The notes: generated by a model from the letters alone, not told the origin. A stretch of 64,000 nt of DNA from Georgenia faecalis (GCF_003710105.1 NZ_CP033325.1:186001-250000), one strand, 5' to 3'; positions 9,192 through 18,007 are shown, counted from the stretch's first letter. Program-made: numbers and translations.

Positions 9192-10576
9192 GCGAGTAGT
9201 CCTGCCCTTGTCGTGGGGTGCCGGGTGCCGGGGGACGAGCCGTCGGGGGGCGGGAGGCTGAGGGCGAGCGCGAGGCCCACGAGCAGCCAGAACGGCCGGA
9301 AGCTCTCCAGGCTCAGCGTCACCGCCTCGACGGCGAAGGCCACCATGGAGAACAGGAGGAAGGTCGCGACGCCCTGACCGCGAGCGCGTGCCGCGACGAG
9401 GCGGAGGCCGGCGAGCAGGGGCAGCGCGAGGATGACGAGCGCCCCGATGATCCCCACCTCCGCGAGGAGGCCGAGGTAGGTGTGGTGCGGGACGAACGCG
9501 GTGGGTGCGGCCAGGAGCGTGCCCGAGGCGGCGCGGAACTGCCCGATGCCCACGCCGAGGAACGGCTGGTGCTGCCACAGGTCGACGGCGCTGGACCAGA
9601 GCTCGAGCCGGTTGGTGTCGACCGTGCCGGGCTGGAGGACGCCGGTGGCGCGCTCCACGGAGGGCGCGGTGAGTGAGCGCGGGAGGACGAGGAACGCGGC
9701 ACCGGCCGCGACGACGGCGAACACCGCCGCCGCCCGGAAGCGGGCCCCCGCCCCGCCCAGGCCCCCGGTGACAGCCGTGGCCACCGTGGCGACGACCAGG
9801 GCGAGGATGGCCGCGCGGGAGCCGGTCATCACCAGCGCCACGAGCATCGGCACGAGGTGCCACGTCAGCGCCCTGCCCGTGCGGCGGTACGCGGCTGCCA
9901 TGGCGATCCCGAGGGAGAGCAGGAGGTAGACACCGAATGCGTTGGGGTCCTCGAAGGTGCCCGTGGCGCGGAAGTCGAAGCTGAGGCCCGTGTCGATCCC
10001 GGCGGTGTACGCGAGGGACCCGGCGATGCCGATGACGGCGACGGTGGAGGCGGTCCGGGTCCACAGGTCGAGGAAGCGCAGGTGGGTCCCCCCGGCGTCG
10101 GCGCCCCCGTCGCCGGTGCGCCCGGCCTGCCGGGCGCCGACGAAGCCGAGGAGCACGTACGCCGACATGATGGCGAGCTTGGCCGCCCCGGCAAGGCCGG
10201 CCGACAAGGAGGCGCCCCGCATCGTGAGGAGGGGCCACACCAGCGATGCCCACACGACGAGCTGCACGGCCAGCGCCCAGCACACGACGAGGTCCACGCC
10301 GGCGGGCCGGCGCCGGCCCCCCACCGCGGCGGCGAGGACGGCGACGAGCACGACGGGGTCGGCCAGGGAGGCGTTGAACTGGGTCGCCACCGGCGGGTAG
10401 AAGGAGATGGGCACGGCGACCACGGCTACCTCGAGCGCGGTGAGCCGCTGCGTGCGTGCCAGCCACACGCCGACGACGGCGCTCGCGGCGAGTGCCAGGC
10501 CCAAGGCGGCCGGTCCGCGGTCCGCGGTCGCCGAGACGGTGGCGAAGACGACCACGGCGAGGCTCGTAGCCCACAT
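9182..10576 (-). CDS. O-antigen polymerase/ligase-like membrane protein (Wzy)
   Basis: 464 residues, nearly all hydrophobic, with about 12 predicted membrane helices. The Wzy/WaaL family signature is seen in MTGSRAAILALVVA and in the later GVGIGQFRAASG...FVPHHTYLGLLAEVG region, where a conserved His-rich extracellular loop sits. It would polymerise lipid-linked repeat units at the outer membrane face. The ATG is chosen because GAGGGG lies about 8 bases upstream; the frame stays open further upstream but without membrane protein character. It is the first gene of a minus-strand pair with the BY-kinase and is divergent from the GT2 gene. Confidence 0.87.
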   Translation of the reverse strand: MWATSLAVVVFATVSATADRGPAALGLALAASAVVGVWLARTQRLTALEVAVVAVPISFYPPVATQFNASLADPVVLVAVLAAAVGGRRRPAGVDLVVCWALAVQLVVWASLVWPLLTMRGASLSAGLAGAAKLAIMSAYVLLGFVGARQAGRTGDGGADAGGTHLRFLDLWTRTASTVAVIGIAGSLAYTAGIDTGLSFDFRATGTFEDPNAFGVYLLLSLGIAMAAAYRRTGRALTWHLVPMLVALVMTGSRAAILALVVATVATAVTGGLGGAGARFRAAAVFAVVAAGAAFLVLPRSLTAPSVERATGVLQPGTVDTNRLELWSSAVDLWQHQPFLGVGIGQFRAASGTLLAAPTAFVPHHTYLGLLAEVGIIGALVILALPLLAGLRLVAARARGQGVATFLLFSMVAFAVEAVTLSLESFRPFWLLVGLALALSLPPPDGSSPGTRHPTTRAGLLAWT

Positions 10577-10714
10577 GCGCCCCGCCCCTCGGATGAGTGC
10601 CTTGCCCACCTGTCCGGCCCACCCTGCACGACGCCGTACAGATGTGCCGGATGCTAGCGCAGCCCTCGGGGGCACTGTGGGTGGTTGACTGTCGCCGACG
10701 TGAGGGAGGGTGCG

Positions 10715-11533
10715 GTGGACGAGGCGCCGGTCACGGTGGTCATCCCGTACTTCGACGCGTCCGGGACCATCGGCCGGGCCCTCGACAGCGTAGGGGCGCA
10801 GACCCGCCCGCCCGCCGAGGTGGTCGTGGTGGATGACGGCAGCAGTGCTCCCGAGCGGCGGGCGCTGCGCAGCATCCTCCTCACCCACCGGCGGGTGAGG
10901 CTGCTCGAGCTGCCGGGCAACGGCGGGCCGAGCGTGGCCCGCAACGCTGGCTGGGATGCCGCGACGCAGCCCTTCGTGGCCTTCCTCGACGCCGACGACT
11001 CCTGGCACCCCTGCAAGCTCGAGCGCCAGCTCACGGTCTTCGCCGCCCAGCCGGAGGCGGCCCTCGTCGCGCACGGCGGCACCGTTGCGCCGGACGGTGA
11101 GGCGCCGGGCGCGGTTCCCGCGCCGCTCCTCCAGCACCCACGCGTGCGCCGGGTGCGGACGCGGGACCTCCTCCTGCGCAACCAGTTCGGGACTCCGGCG
11201 GTCATGGTCCGCCGGGACGTCGCCGCCCGGTTCGACCCCACCCTGCGCTACGCCGAGGACCGGGACCTGTGGTTGCGTCTCCTCGTCGCCGACGCGCCCG
11301 TCCTGCTCGCCGACGAGGCGCTCGCCGTCTACCACAAGCCCCTCTACGGGGCGGGCGGGCTCAGCGGGCGCCTCTGGGCGATGGAGAGGGGCGAGCTCAC
11401 CGTCTACCGTCGCCTGCGCGCCCGCGGAGACCTGTCGGCCGTGCTGTTCGTGGTGGCCACCACCGTCTCGGTGGTCAAGTTCGTCCGCCGACTCGTCGTG
11501 GTGGCCGTGCGACGCCTGCGCGGGCCTCGGTGA
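10715..11533 (+). CDS. Glycosyltransferase family 2
   Basis: 272 residues. This is a GT-A fold inverting transferase: TVVIPYFDASGTIGRAL at the N-terminus, VVVVDDGSS, GGPSVARNAG and the metal-binding FLDADDSW (DxD). The catalytic-base region is YAEDRDLWLRL. A hydrophobic stretch near the C-terminus (SAVLFVVATTVSVVKFV) may tether it to the membrane. The GTG at 10715 is preferred because GAGGGAGGG ends about 5 bases before it; a TTG at 10685 would add 10 residues. The stop shares a GTGA overlap with the flippase gene, so the two are coupled. It probably builds the same polysaccharide repeat unit as the GT4 enzyme. Confidence 0.9.
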   Translation: MDEAPVTVVIPYFDASGTIGRALDSVGAQTRPPAEVVVVDDGSSAPERRALRSILLTHRRVRLLELPGNGGPSVARNAGWDAATQPFVAFLDADDSWHPCKLERQLTVFAAQPEAALVAHGGTVAPDGEAPGAVPAPLLQHPRVRRVRTRDLLLRNQFGTPAVMVRRDVAARFDPTLRYAEDRDLWLRLLVADAPVLLADEALAVYHKPLYGAGGLSGRLWAMERGELTVYRRLRARGDLSAVLFVVATTVSVVKFVRRLVVVAVRRLRGPR

Positions 11534-12780
11534 CCGGCGCGGGTCGTCACGGCTCGCGGGCCGGCGGTGTCCTCGTCCTGGGTGGCGTCCTCGGGAGGGC
11601 GGCCGCGCAGTGGGTGCTCGTCTGGATCTTCGCTCTGGCGGGAGGGCCGGAGGAGGTGGGGGAGTACTCCTACGCGCTCGCGGTCGCCACGCCGGTGTTC
11701 CTCCTTCTCCAGCTCGGTCTGCGCAACGTCTACGTCACCTGGCCGTCCCGGCCGCCCTTCGGGCGGTTCCTCGGCATCCGGGTGATCGGCTCCGGCGCGG
11801 CCGCCGTCGTCGTGCTCGCCCTCGCCCTCACGCCGTGGGGGCCCGCACCGGCACTCGCCCTGCCCGTGGTGGTCCTCAAGGTCGCCGACGGCGTCCTCGA
11901 CATGGTCCTCGGGCGCCTGCAGGACGAGCAGGCCATGGTGCGCATGGGCGGCGCGCTCCTAACCAGCGCCGCCCTCTCCACGGCCGGCGCAGCCGCCGTC
12001 GTCCTCCTGCACGGGGACGTCCTGTGGGCGCTGTGGGCCACGGTGCCCGGCCCGCTGCTCACCCTCGTAGTCGCCGGGCTGCGGCGCTCGGACACGCGTC
12101 CGGTCCCGGGCCCGTGGCGGGGCGAGGTCGCGCGGATCGTCCGCACCGCCGCCCCCGTCGGCGTCACCGACGTCCTCACCTCGCTCCTCACCTACCTGCC
12201 GGTGCTCGTCCTCGGCCTCGTCGGCAGCAGCGCGAGCGTCGGGGTGTTCTCCGCGGCGCTGGTCGTCGTCACCCTGGTTCTCCTGGTGCTCAGCGCGGTC
12301 CAGACGGTCGTCCTGCCGGGGGTCGTCCGCGCCGGCGTCGACGGCGGGCGCCGCGGCGTCCTCGTGGCGGCGGCACGGCTCGCGGCCGGTCTCACCGCGG
12401 CGGCGCTGATGGTGGCGGCGGCGGTCGTCGCTGTCGGCCCCCGGGCGCTCACGATCCTCTACGGCGAGGCGTTCGCGCTCCCGCGCCGCGACCTGTGGCC
12501 GCTCGCCGTCACCATCGCCGAGGCGCCGCTGCTCATGGTCAGTGGCCTCGTCCTCATGGCGCTGGGGCTGTACCGCCAGCAGATGTGGGGCGCTGTCCTT
12601 GCGGTGGTGGCCATGGTGGTGGCCGCGCTCGTCCTCGGCGCCGACGGCTTCGGGGTGCGCGAGGCGGGCGTGGTGCTCGTCGTCGGCACGGCGGTGCGGG
12701 TGGTGGTGGCGCTGGCGGCCGCGGGCGTCGATGGCCGCAGGAACGGCGGCTCCGGCCCCGCACCCCGTCTCCCGGCCTGA
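11530..12780 (+). CDS. Polysaccharide flippase-like membrane protein (Wzx)
   Basis: 416 residues with about 12 hydrophobic segments and few charged loops, the layout of MOP-superfamily Wzx flippases that move lipid-linked repeat units outward. No short diagnostic motif is available, so the call rests on topology and on its position beside a priming transferase, two glycosyltransferases, a polymerase and a BY-kinase. Its GTG start overlaps the TGA of the GT2 gene (GTGA at 11530-11533). The frame continues upstream inside the GT2 gene only as a shadow. A 12-bp stem hairpin at 12822-12851 follows. Confidence 0.8.
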   Translation: MTGAGRHGSRAGGVLVLGGVLGRAAAQWVLVWIFALAGGPEEVGEYSYALAVATPVFLLLQLGLRNVYVTWPSRPPFGRFLGIRVIGSGAAAVVVLALALTPWGPAPALALPVVVLKVADGVLDMVLGRLQDEQAMVRMGGALLTSAALSTAGAAAVVLLHGDVLWALWATVPGPLLTLVVAGLRRSDTRPVPGPWRGEVARIVRTAAPVGVTDVLTSLLTYLPVLVLGLVGSSASVGVFSAALVVVTLVLLVLSAVQTVVLPGVVRAGVDGGRRGVLVAAARLAAGLTAAALMVAAAVVAVGPRALTILYGEAFALPRRDLWPLAVTIAEAPLLMVSGLVLMALGLYRQQMWGAVLAVVAMVVAALVLGADGFGVREAGVVLVVGTAVRVVVALAAAGVDGRRNGGSGPAPRLPA

Positions 12781-12821
12781 TCGTCGCGCCCCGGCGGCGT
12801 CTCCTGGCGCCGGACGACGAA

Positions 12822-12851
12822 GGGGCCGCAGACCTTGCGGTCTGCGGCCCC
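12822..12851. terminator. Bidirectional hairpin between flippase gene and tRNA-Pro
   Basis: Perfect 12-bp stem (12822-12833 with 12840-12851, loop CTTGCG) located 41 bases after the flippase stop and 4 bases beyond the CCA end of the minus-strand tRNA. It can end transcription from both sides. Confidence 0.7.
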
Positions 12852-12855
12852 TGGG

Positions 12856-12932
<77 letters not shown>

Positions 12933-12945
12933 GTGGAGCCTGCCT

Positions 12946-12975
12946 AGGATAGCCGAGCCGGGGGCGCAGAACGAA
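12946..12975 (-). promoter_or_regulatory. Candidate promoter of tRNA-Pro
   Basis: Reading the minus strand, TTCGTT (12975-12970) is followed after 18 bases by TATCCT (12951-12946), which lies 13 bases before the tRNA 5' end. Spacing and the -10 box fit a housekeeping sigma promoter; the -35 box is weak. Confidence 0.45.
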
Positions 12976-13018
12976 ACCGGCGCGGATACAGGCATTCGAG
13001 GGCCTCCAGGGGCCCCAG

Positions 13019-13048
13019 GGCGCCGCCGGACGGCCGCCGGAGGGCGCC
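13019..13048 (-). terminator. Imperfect hairpin after the metallophosphoesterase gene
   Basis: GGCGCC arms with an inner CCGG pair and a small bulge lie just past the metallophosphoesterase stop at 13054. Pairing is imperfect, so this is a tentative terminator for the ponA2-MPE operon. Confidence 0.4.
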
Positions 13049-13053
13049 GGGCC

Positions 13054-14052
13054 TCAGCCGGCCGCGGCGACGAGCGTGAGCAGGCTGGCCTCCGGACGGC
13101 AGGCGAAGCGCACCGGGGCGTAGGGCGAGGTGCCCAGCCCGGCCGAGACGTTGAGCCAGGCGGAACCCTCACCGCCGGCCTCGTCGGGGCGGGCGGCCGG
13201 CCACCCGTGCAGGCCCCGCGCCCGGCGCGTGTCCAGGTCGCAGTTCGTCACGAGCGCGCCGTAGCCGGGGACGCGCAGCTGCCCACCGTGGGTGTGGCCC
13301 GCGAGGATGAGGGCGCACCCATCGGCGACCATCCGGTCGAGGACGCGTCGGTACGGCGCGTGTGCCACGCCGACGTGGAGACGATGGGCTCCGCCGTCCT
13401 TGCCGTCCTTGCCGTCCTTGGCGTTCGGGGCGTCGACGCCGGGACCACCGGGGCGCGGGGCACCGGCAGCGCGCTCCGGGAAGCGGTCACGGTCGAGGTG
13501 GGGGTCGTCGACCCCCACGAGCGAGAGCTCCACGCCGCCGGCCCGGACCCGGGCGCGCGCGTTCGTGAGGTCGGCCCAGCCCGCGTCCTGCATCGCCCGC
13601 GCGAGCTCGGGCGCGGGCAACGGCCGCGGGCCCTCGGCGTCGTCGCCGTCCGCGCGTCGGGGGTCGGCGAGAAAGTACCGGCCCGGGTTCTTGGGCACGG
13701 GGGAGTAGTAGTCGTTGGACCCGAGGACGAAGGCGCCGGGGCGCTCGAGCAGGGGCTCGAGCGCGTGGAGCACCGCGGGCAGGGCGTGCGGGTGCGCCAT
13801 GTTGTCCCCGGTCGTCACGACGACGTCGGGCTCGAGCTCGACGAGCGAGCGCACCCACTCCTGCTTGAGCCGCTGCCCCGGCGTCATGTGGAGGTCGGAG
13901 AGGTGGAGGACGCGCAGCGGGGCCGCTCCGGCCGGCAGGACCGGGACCGTGGCCGTGCGCAGGGTGAACAGCCGGGTCTCGAGGACCGCCCAACCGAGGG
14001 CGCCAAGGCCCGCGAGGCCGACGGCGCCGGTCGCCCGGCCTAACCGGCTCAG
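13054..14052 (-). CDS. Membrane-anchored metallophosphoesterase (YkuE-like)
   Basis: About 332 residues with an N-terminal hydrophobic segment (ATGAVGLAGLGALGWAVLE) followed by a calcineurin-like phosphoesterase fold. Metal ligands are in LHLSDLHM, VTTGDN, FVLGSNDYY (GNHD-like box with S for H) and LILAGHTHGG. No ATG or GTG fits. The best start is CTG at 14052, which has GGGGAGG about 5 bases upstream and forms a CTGA overlap with the PBP stop, so translation is probably coupled. Codons near 13400 contain a 9-base tandem repeat giving DGKDGKDGG. The pairing with a PonA2-like PBP mirrors Rv3682-Rv3683 in M. tuberculosis. The physiological substrate is unknown. Confidence 0.85.
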   Translation of the reverse strand: MSRLGRATGAVGLAGLGALGWAVLETRLFTLRTATVPVLPAGAAPLRVLHLSDLHMTPGQRLKQEWVRSLVELEPDVVVTTGDNMAHPHALPAVLHALEPLLERPGAFVLGSNDYYSPVPKNPGRYFLADPRRADGDDAEGPRPLPAPELARAMQDAGWADLTNARARVRAGGVELSLVGVDDPHLDRDRFPERAAGAPRPGGPGVDAPNAKDGKDGKDGGAHRLHVGVAHAPYRRVLDRMVADGCALILAGHTHGGQLRVPGYGALVTNCDLDTRRARGLHGWPAARPDEAGGEGSAWLNVSAGLGTSPYAPVRFACRPEASLLTLVAAAG

Positions 14053-16466
14053 TTGTCCTCCCCGCCGTCGTCGGGGCTGCCCTCGCCCGCGCCGGCCCCA
14101 CCGGGGCTGGGGCTGGGGCTGGGGCTGGGCGTGGCGGGTCGCGCCGGGGAGGACTGGCGGGAGGCCGCCGAGCCCGAGCTGGGGTAGATCGTCACGGTGG
14201 CGCCGCGGCTCGCCTGGCTGCCCGCCGCGGGCTGTGTCCCGGCTGCCGTCCCCGAGGGCCACGTCGCGGCCACGGGGTTCCCGATGCGGACGGTGTACCC
14301 GGCGGCCTCGAGGGTCTGACGGGCCTCCTCGAGGCTGCGGCCGCCGATGTCGGGGACCCGGTCCCCGGCGATCTGGCGCGGGTTGGCCTCCGGGAAGGGA
14401 ACGACCGGCATGCCCTCGGTCGCGCGCTCCATGTACGCCTTCCACGTCGGGGCCGCGATGAGGCCGCCGTAGACGCGGTCGTGGTAGCGCCCGTTGATGG
14501 TGATGTCGCCCATGACGCGGTCGCCCGCCGAGTAGCCCATCCACACGGCGGTGGACATCTGCGGGATGTAGCCGACGAACCAGGCGTGCTTGTCGTCGTT
14601 CGCCGTGCCGGTCTTGCCGGCGGTGGGGCGGCCGGGCAGGTTCGCCGGGGCGCCGGTGGCGCCGCGGGTCTGGGTGACCGTCTGGAGGGCGTGGTTGACG
14701 CCGTTGACGATGTCCGTCTCGAGGACCTGCTGGCAGTTCGACGGCGGCACCGCGATCTCCTCGCCCTCGCGGCTCACCATGCGGGTGATGGCGACGGGGT
14801 CGCACGCCGTCCCGCCCGCGGCGAGCGTGGCGTAGGCGTTGGCCATCGACAGGGGGGTGACGGTGTTGGCGCCGAGGGTCATCGACGGGATGGGCTCGAG
14901 CGGCGCGCCGGTGCCCGTCTCCACGCCCATTGCCTCGGCGACGCCGGTGATGGCGCACAGGTCGAGCTGGCTCGCCATGACGACGAAGGAGGTGTTCACC
15001 GACATCCGGGTGGACTCGAGGACGGTCATCCGGCCACCGCCGAACCCCTCGAGGTTCTTCGGGTCCCAGTCGTCCGCCTTGTCGGGCGCGCAGGAGATGT
15101 TCCACACCTCCCGCGGGAAGTGGCGGTTGTCGGAGTCCACCCGGTCCATGAGCGAGTGCCCGGTGCGGAGCCACTCGATGAGGGTGAACACCTTGAAGGT
15201 GGAGCCGGACTGGAAGCCCAGGCCACCGCCGTAGCTCGTGCCCACGTTGAAGTTCACCAGGGTGGCGCGCGGGTCCTCCGGCGTGGCCTGGCCATAGTTG
15301 GTGTTCTGCGCCATCGCGAGGATCTTGCCGGTCCCCGGCTCGACCGAGGACAGCGCCATGGAGATGCCCGACGGGTCGTTGGTCGGGACCGCCCCCGTCA
15401 CCGACTCGAACGCCGCCTGCTGCTTGGCCGGGTCGAGCGTGGTGTGGATCTCGAGGCCGCCCCGGAGGAGGAGCTGGCGGCGGGCGCTGACGTCCTCGCC
15501 GTAGGCCTCGTTGTTGAGGATCTCCTTGACGACGTACTCGCAGAAGTACGCCGCGGTGCCCGCCACCGCGCAGCCGTTGGAGGAGTTCTGGACGTTGAGC
15601 ATCTCGGCGAGGGGCTGCGCGACGGCGGCGTCGTGCTCCTCGGGGGTGATGTAGCCCTGGTCGCGCATGAGGCGCAGCACGACGTTGCGGCGGTTGAACG
15701 CGTTCTCCGGGTTGGCCACCGGGTCCAGGTTGTTGGGCGACTGGGTGATGCCGGCGAGCAGCGCGGACTCGCCGATCCCCAGCTCCGCTGCCGACTTGTT
15801 GAAGTAGTGGCGCGCCGCGGTCTCGACGCCGTACTGCGAGGGCCCGAACTGCGCGATGTTGAGGTAGCCCGCGAGGATCTCCTCCTTGCTCCACACCTGC
15901 TCCAGGCCGATGGCCATGCGCGCCTCGCGCAGCTTGCGTCCGACGGTCCGCTCGGTGGCCTGCTCGAAGAGCTCGGGGTCGCCCGTGACCCGGCTCTCCT
16001 CGATGAGGACGTTCTTCACGTACTGCTGGGTGAGCGTCGAGGCGCCCTCGACGCTGTCGCTGACGGCGTTGGTGACCGCCGCCCGGACCATGCCCTCGGC
16101 GTCGACCCCGCGGTGCTCGTAGAACCGGCGGTCCTCGGTCGCCACGACGGCGTCCTTGACGTGCTGGGAGATCGCGTCGAGGCCGACGACGATGCGGTTC
16201 TCGGCGTAGAAGGTCGCCAGCCGGTTGCCGCCGGCGTCGAGGATGACGCTCTGCTCGGAGGGCTCGTTGATGGTGAGCTCGCTGGGCAGCTCGTCGAAGA
16301 GGTCGACGCTCGCGGCGCTCACCGCCCCCACGGACCCGACGGCGGGCAGCAGCAGGCCGGCCGTGAGGATGCCGCCGGTACCGGCAATGAGGAGGAACGC
16401 GACGAAGAGCGCGACCAGCTGGATCGGGCTGACGGCGCGCCCGGACGGGCGGCTGGAGGCAGACAT
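14049..16466 (-). CDS. ponA2: Bifunctional penicillin-binding protein with PASTA domain (PonA2-like)
   Basis: 805 residues. A membrane helix (about 14-38) is followed by a GT51 transglycosylase domain with catalytic E111 in the EDRRFYEHRG box and STLTQQYVKN. The transpeptidase domain has S422-TFK, S489-VN and K618-TG. One PASTA repeat spans about 703-765, and the tail is Pro/Ser-rich then acidic. It polymerises and cross-links peptidoglycan at the outer membrane face. The ATG at 16466 is chosen because the TM segment begins soon after; upstream codons look non-coding. The downstream metallophosphoesterase is coupled. It is divergent from the WhiB4-like gene, the same order as around ponA2 in mycobacteria. 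Confidence 0.95.
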   Translation of the reverse strand: MSASSRPSGRAVSPIQLVALFVAFLLIAGTGGILTAGLLLPAVGSVGAVSAASVDLFDELPSELTINEPSEQSVILDAGGNRLATFYAENRIVVGLDAISQHVKDAVVATEDRRFYEHRGVDAEGMVRAAVTNAVSDSVEGASTLTQQYVKNVLIEESRVTGDPELFEQATERTVGRKLREARMAIGLEQVWSKEEILAGYLNIAQFGPSQYGVETAARHYFNKSAAELGIGESALLAGITQSPNNLDPVANPENAFNRRNVVLRLMRDQGYITPEEHDAAVAQPLAEMLNVQNSSNGCAVAGTAAYFCEYVVKEILNNEAYGEDVSARRQLLLRGGLEIHTTLDPAKQQAAFESVTGAVPTNDPSGISMALSSVEPGTGKILAMAQNTNYGQATPEDPRATLVNFNVGTSYGGGLGFQSGSTFKVFTLIEWLRTGHSLMDRVDSDNRHFPREVWNISCAPDKADDWDPKNLEGFGGGRMTVLESTRMSVNTSFVVMASQLDLCAITGVAEAMGVETGTGAPLEPIPSMTLGANTVTPLSMANAYATLAAGGTACDPVAITRMVSREGEEIAVPPSNCQQVLETDIVNGVNHALQTVTQTRGATGAPANLPGRPTAGKTGTANDDKHAWFVGYIPQMSTAVWMGYSAGDRVMGDITINGRYHDRVYGGLIAAPTWKAYMERATEGMPVVPFPEANPRQIAGDRVPDIGGRSLEEARQTLEAAGYTVRIGNPVAATWPSGTAAGTQPAAGSQASRGATVTIYPSSGSAASRQSSPARPATPSPSPSPSPGGAGAGEGSPDDGGEDN

Positions 16467-16901
16467 GGTGCTAAGGGTACGCGGAGGTGTGGTACCCGGT
16501 CTGCCCCGGTATTCGCGTGGCGGACGGGGTCGTGATGCCGGGCTCGCAGGCGTTTCGCGACACCGCACCGCAAAGATCGACCCACCTGTCGCAAATTTCG
16601 GCGCGCAATTGCGAACGTGGACGCCAACCCGGCATTCTCCGACATTTGTGCACAGCGATCCGGCGACATGCTCCCCGGTCCGCGAAGTGGGTCAGCAGAT
16701 CCGGCATGGCAGGCGCGCTGACGCCAGTAATTCGGCCGTAGTGGCGCGGCCTATCGGCAGAACCGGCGCTTTCGGCGGGCTGTGCTCGAACTGTAATCTG
16801 GCCAATGGTCAGGGGGGTATCGACATACGTTGATGACGCGCTAACATTCCGCTCAGCGTAGAGACGGCAACGACGCCGCGGACGGAAGAGAAGGATCACC
16901 G
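16467..16901. other. 435-bp divergent regulatory region between ponA2-like and whiB4-like genes
   Basis: There is no credible ORF here. The stretch from about 16540 to 16870 is visibly richer in A and T than its surroundings (for example CAAATTTCGG, GTAATTCGG, CTGTAATCTGG). It contains the 8-base palindrome TGTGCACA at 16647-16654 and a possible -10 TAACAT at 16842-16847 in front of whiB. It is expected to hold the promoters of both genes; the boxes cannot be fixed by eye. Confidence 0.5.
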
Positions 16902-17240
16902 ATGAGCGTGAGTGACGACCAGACGTGGGCGGCCCGGGCCGCCTGCAGCTCCATCGAGCCTGACGAGCTGTTCGTCCGCGGCGCCGCTCAGCGGATGGCG
17001 CGCACGTTGTGCTTCGGCTGCACCGTGCGGATGGAGTGCCTCGCCGACGCCCTCGACTCGCAGGTGGCCTTCGGCGTGTGGGGCGGGCTCACCGAGCGGG
17101 AGCGGCGCGCGCTGCTCCGCCGCTACCCCGGCGTCCCCTCGTGGAGCGCGAGGCTCAAGGACGATGACGAGCTCATCGCCGAGCTGCGGGCGCAGCGTCC
17201 CCCGCGGATCCTCTCGCGCACCCGCACGCGCCCGGCCTAG
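16902..17240 (+). CDS. whiB4: WhiB-family iron-sulfur regulator (WhiB4-like)
   Basis: 112 residues. The four cluster-binding cysteines are C15, C37, C40 and C46, followed by the GVWGG turn (58-62) and a basic C-terminal tail (ILSRTRTRPA) that may contact DNA. The segment DELFVRGAAQR and the GVWGGLTERERRALL stretch are close to mycobacterial WhiB4, and the neighbourhood (ponA2 and a metallophosphoesterase on one side, RidA, Crp and Nth on the other) agrees. WhiB4 proteins sense oxygen or redox state through a 4Fe-4S cluster and work with the sigma factor. The start ATG has an AGAAGGA site 7-8 bases upstream. Confidence 0.93.
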   Translation: MSVSDDQTWAARAACSSIEPDELFVRGAAQRMARTLCFGCTVRMECLADALDSQVAFGVWGGLTERERRALLRRYPGVPSWSARLKDDDELIAELRAQRPPRILSRTRTRPA

Positions 17241-17308
17241 CGGGCCCGACGGCGTCGCGCGGCTGGCGGGCGCGACCGTCGCCCGCCCCCGCACCTAGGA
17301 TGGGGTCC

Positions 17309-17464
17309 ATGGTGACCTGGGAGTACGCGACCATCCCGCTTCTCATCCACAGCACGAAGGCGATCCTCGACCAGTGGGGCGCCGACGGCTGGGAGCTCGT
17401 CCAGGTGGTCCCCGGACCGCAGGGCCAGAACCTCGTCGCCTACCTCAAGCGCCCCAAGCAGTGA
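17309..17464 (+). CDS. 51-residue DUF4177-type protein
   Basis: A small protein that would be missed by a 60-residue cut-off. It reads MVTWEYATIP, LLIHSTKAILDQWG, then ADGWELVQVVPGP and ends LVAYLKRPKQ. The WEY start and DGWELV core are typical of DUF4177. The ATG at 17309 is preceded by AGGATGGGG; an in-frame ATG at 17300 is less well placed. Its TGA overlaps the GTG of the RidA gene (GTGA), so both are coupled. M. tuberculosis has a similarly small gene (Rv3678A) in the same place, which supports it being real. Function is unknown. Confidence 0.85.
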   Translation: MVTWEYATIPLLIHSTKAILDQWGADGWELVQVVPGPQGQNLVAYLKRPKQ

Positions 17465-17928
17465 GCATCCAGGACCGGCTCGACGAGCTGGGCCTGGCTC
17501 TCCCTCCGGTGGTGCCGCCGGTGGCTGCCTACGTGCCCGCCGTCCGCTGGGGTGACCTCGTGTGGACCGCCGGCCAGCTGCCCATGGTCGACGGTGCGCT
17601 GCCGGTGACCGGGCACGTCGGCGAGGGCGACGGCCTCGTCGCTCCGGGGGAGGCGGCCGCCCTGGCGGCGATCGCCGCGCTCAACGCTCTCGCGGCCGTC
17701 GACCGTGAGGTGGGGAGCCTCGACGCCGTCGCCCGCATCGTCAAAGTCGTGGGCTTCGTCGCGAGCGCGCCCGGGTTCACGGGCCAGCCCGCGGTCGTCG
17801 ACGGCGCGTCGACCCTCCTCAGGGAGATCTTCGGCGACGCGGGCGTGCACGCGCGCAGCGCGGTCGGTGTGAGCGAGCTGCCGCTCGGTGCCCCGGTCGA
17901 GGTCGAGCTCGTCGTCGCCCTGCGCTGA
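17461..17928 (+). CDS. RidA-family protein (YjgF/YER057c/UK114)
   Basis: 155 residues. RidA proteins form trimers and hydrolyse reactive enamine/imine intermediates released by PLP enzymes; some paralogues lack this activity. Seen here are VWTAGQLPMVDG, the central AAIAALNALAAVD helix, VVGFVASAPGF and the C-terminal PVEVELVVALR. The usual catalytic Arg of the archetype (in the ...CxRV segment) is not obvious, so it may be a non-deaminase subgroup. The GTG start overlaps the stop of the DUF4177 gene. It corresponds in position to Rv3678c of M. tuberculosis. Confidence 0.88.
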   Translation: MSIQDRLDELGLALPPVVPPVAAYVPAVRWGDLVWTAGQLPMVDGALPVTGHVGEGDGLVAPGEAAALAAIAALNALAAVDREVGSLDAVARIVKVVGFVASAPGFTGQPAVVDGASTLLREIFGDAGVHARSAVGVSELPLGAPVEVELVVALR

Positions 17929-18007
17929 CGCGCGGCACTCCTGACGGGGCAGAAGCCCGCCCGACCCGACGCCGGCCGCCGGTCCGCGTACCAGTGGACG
18001 CCGGGCG

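Noticed and set aside
16647-16654. TGTGCACA as a Crp/GlxR operator
   Set aside because: The Crp family site needs TGTGA-N6-TCACA spacing. The palindrome here has no spacer, so it was only noted.
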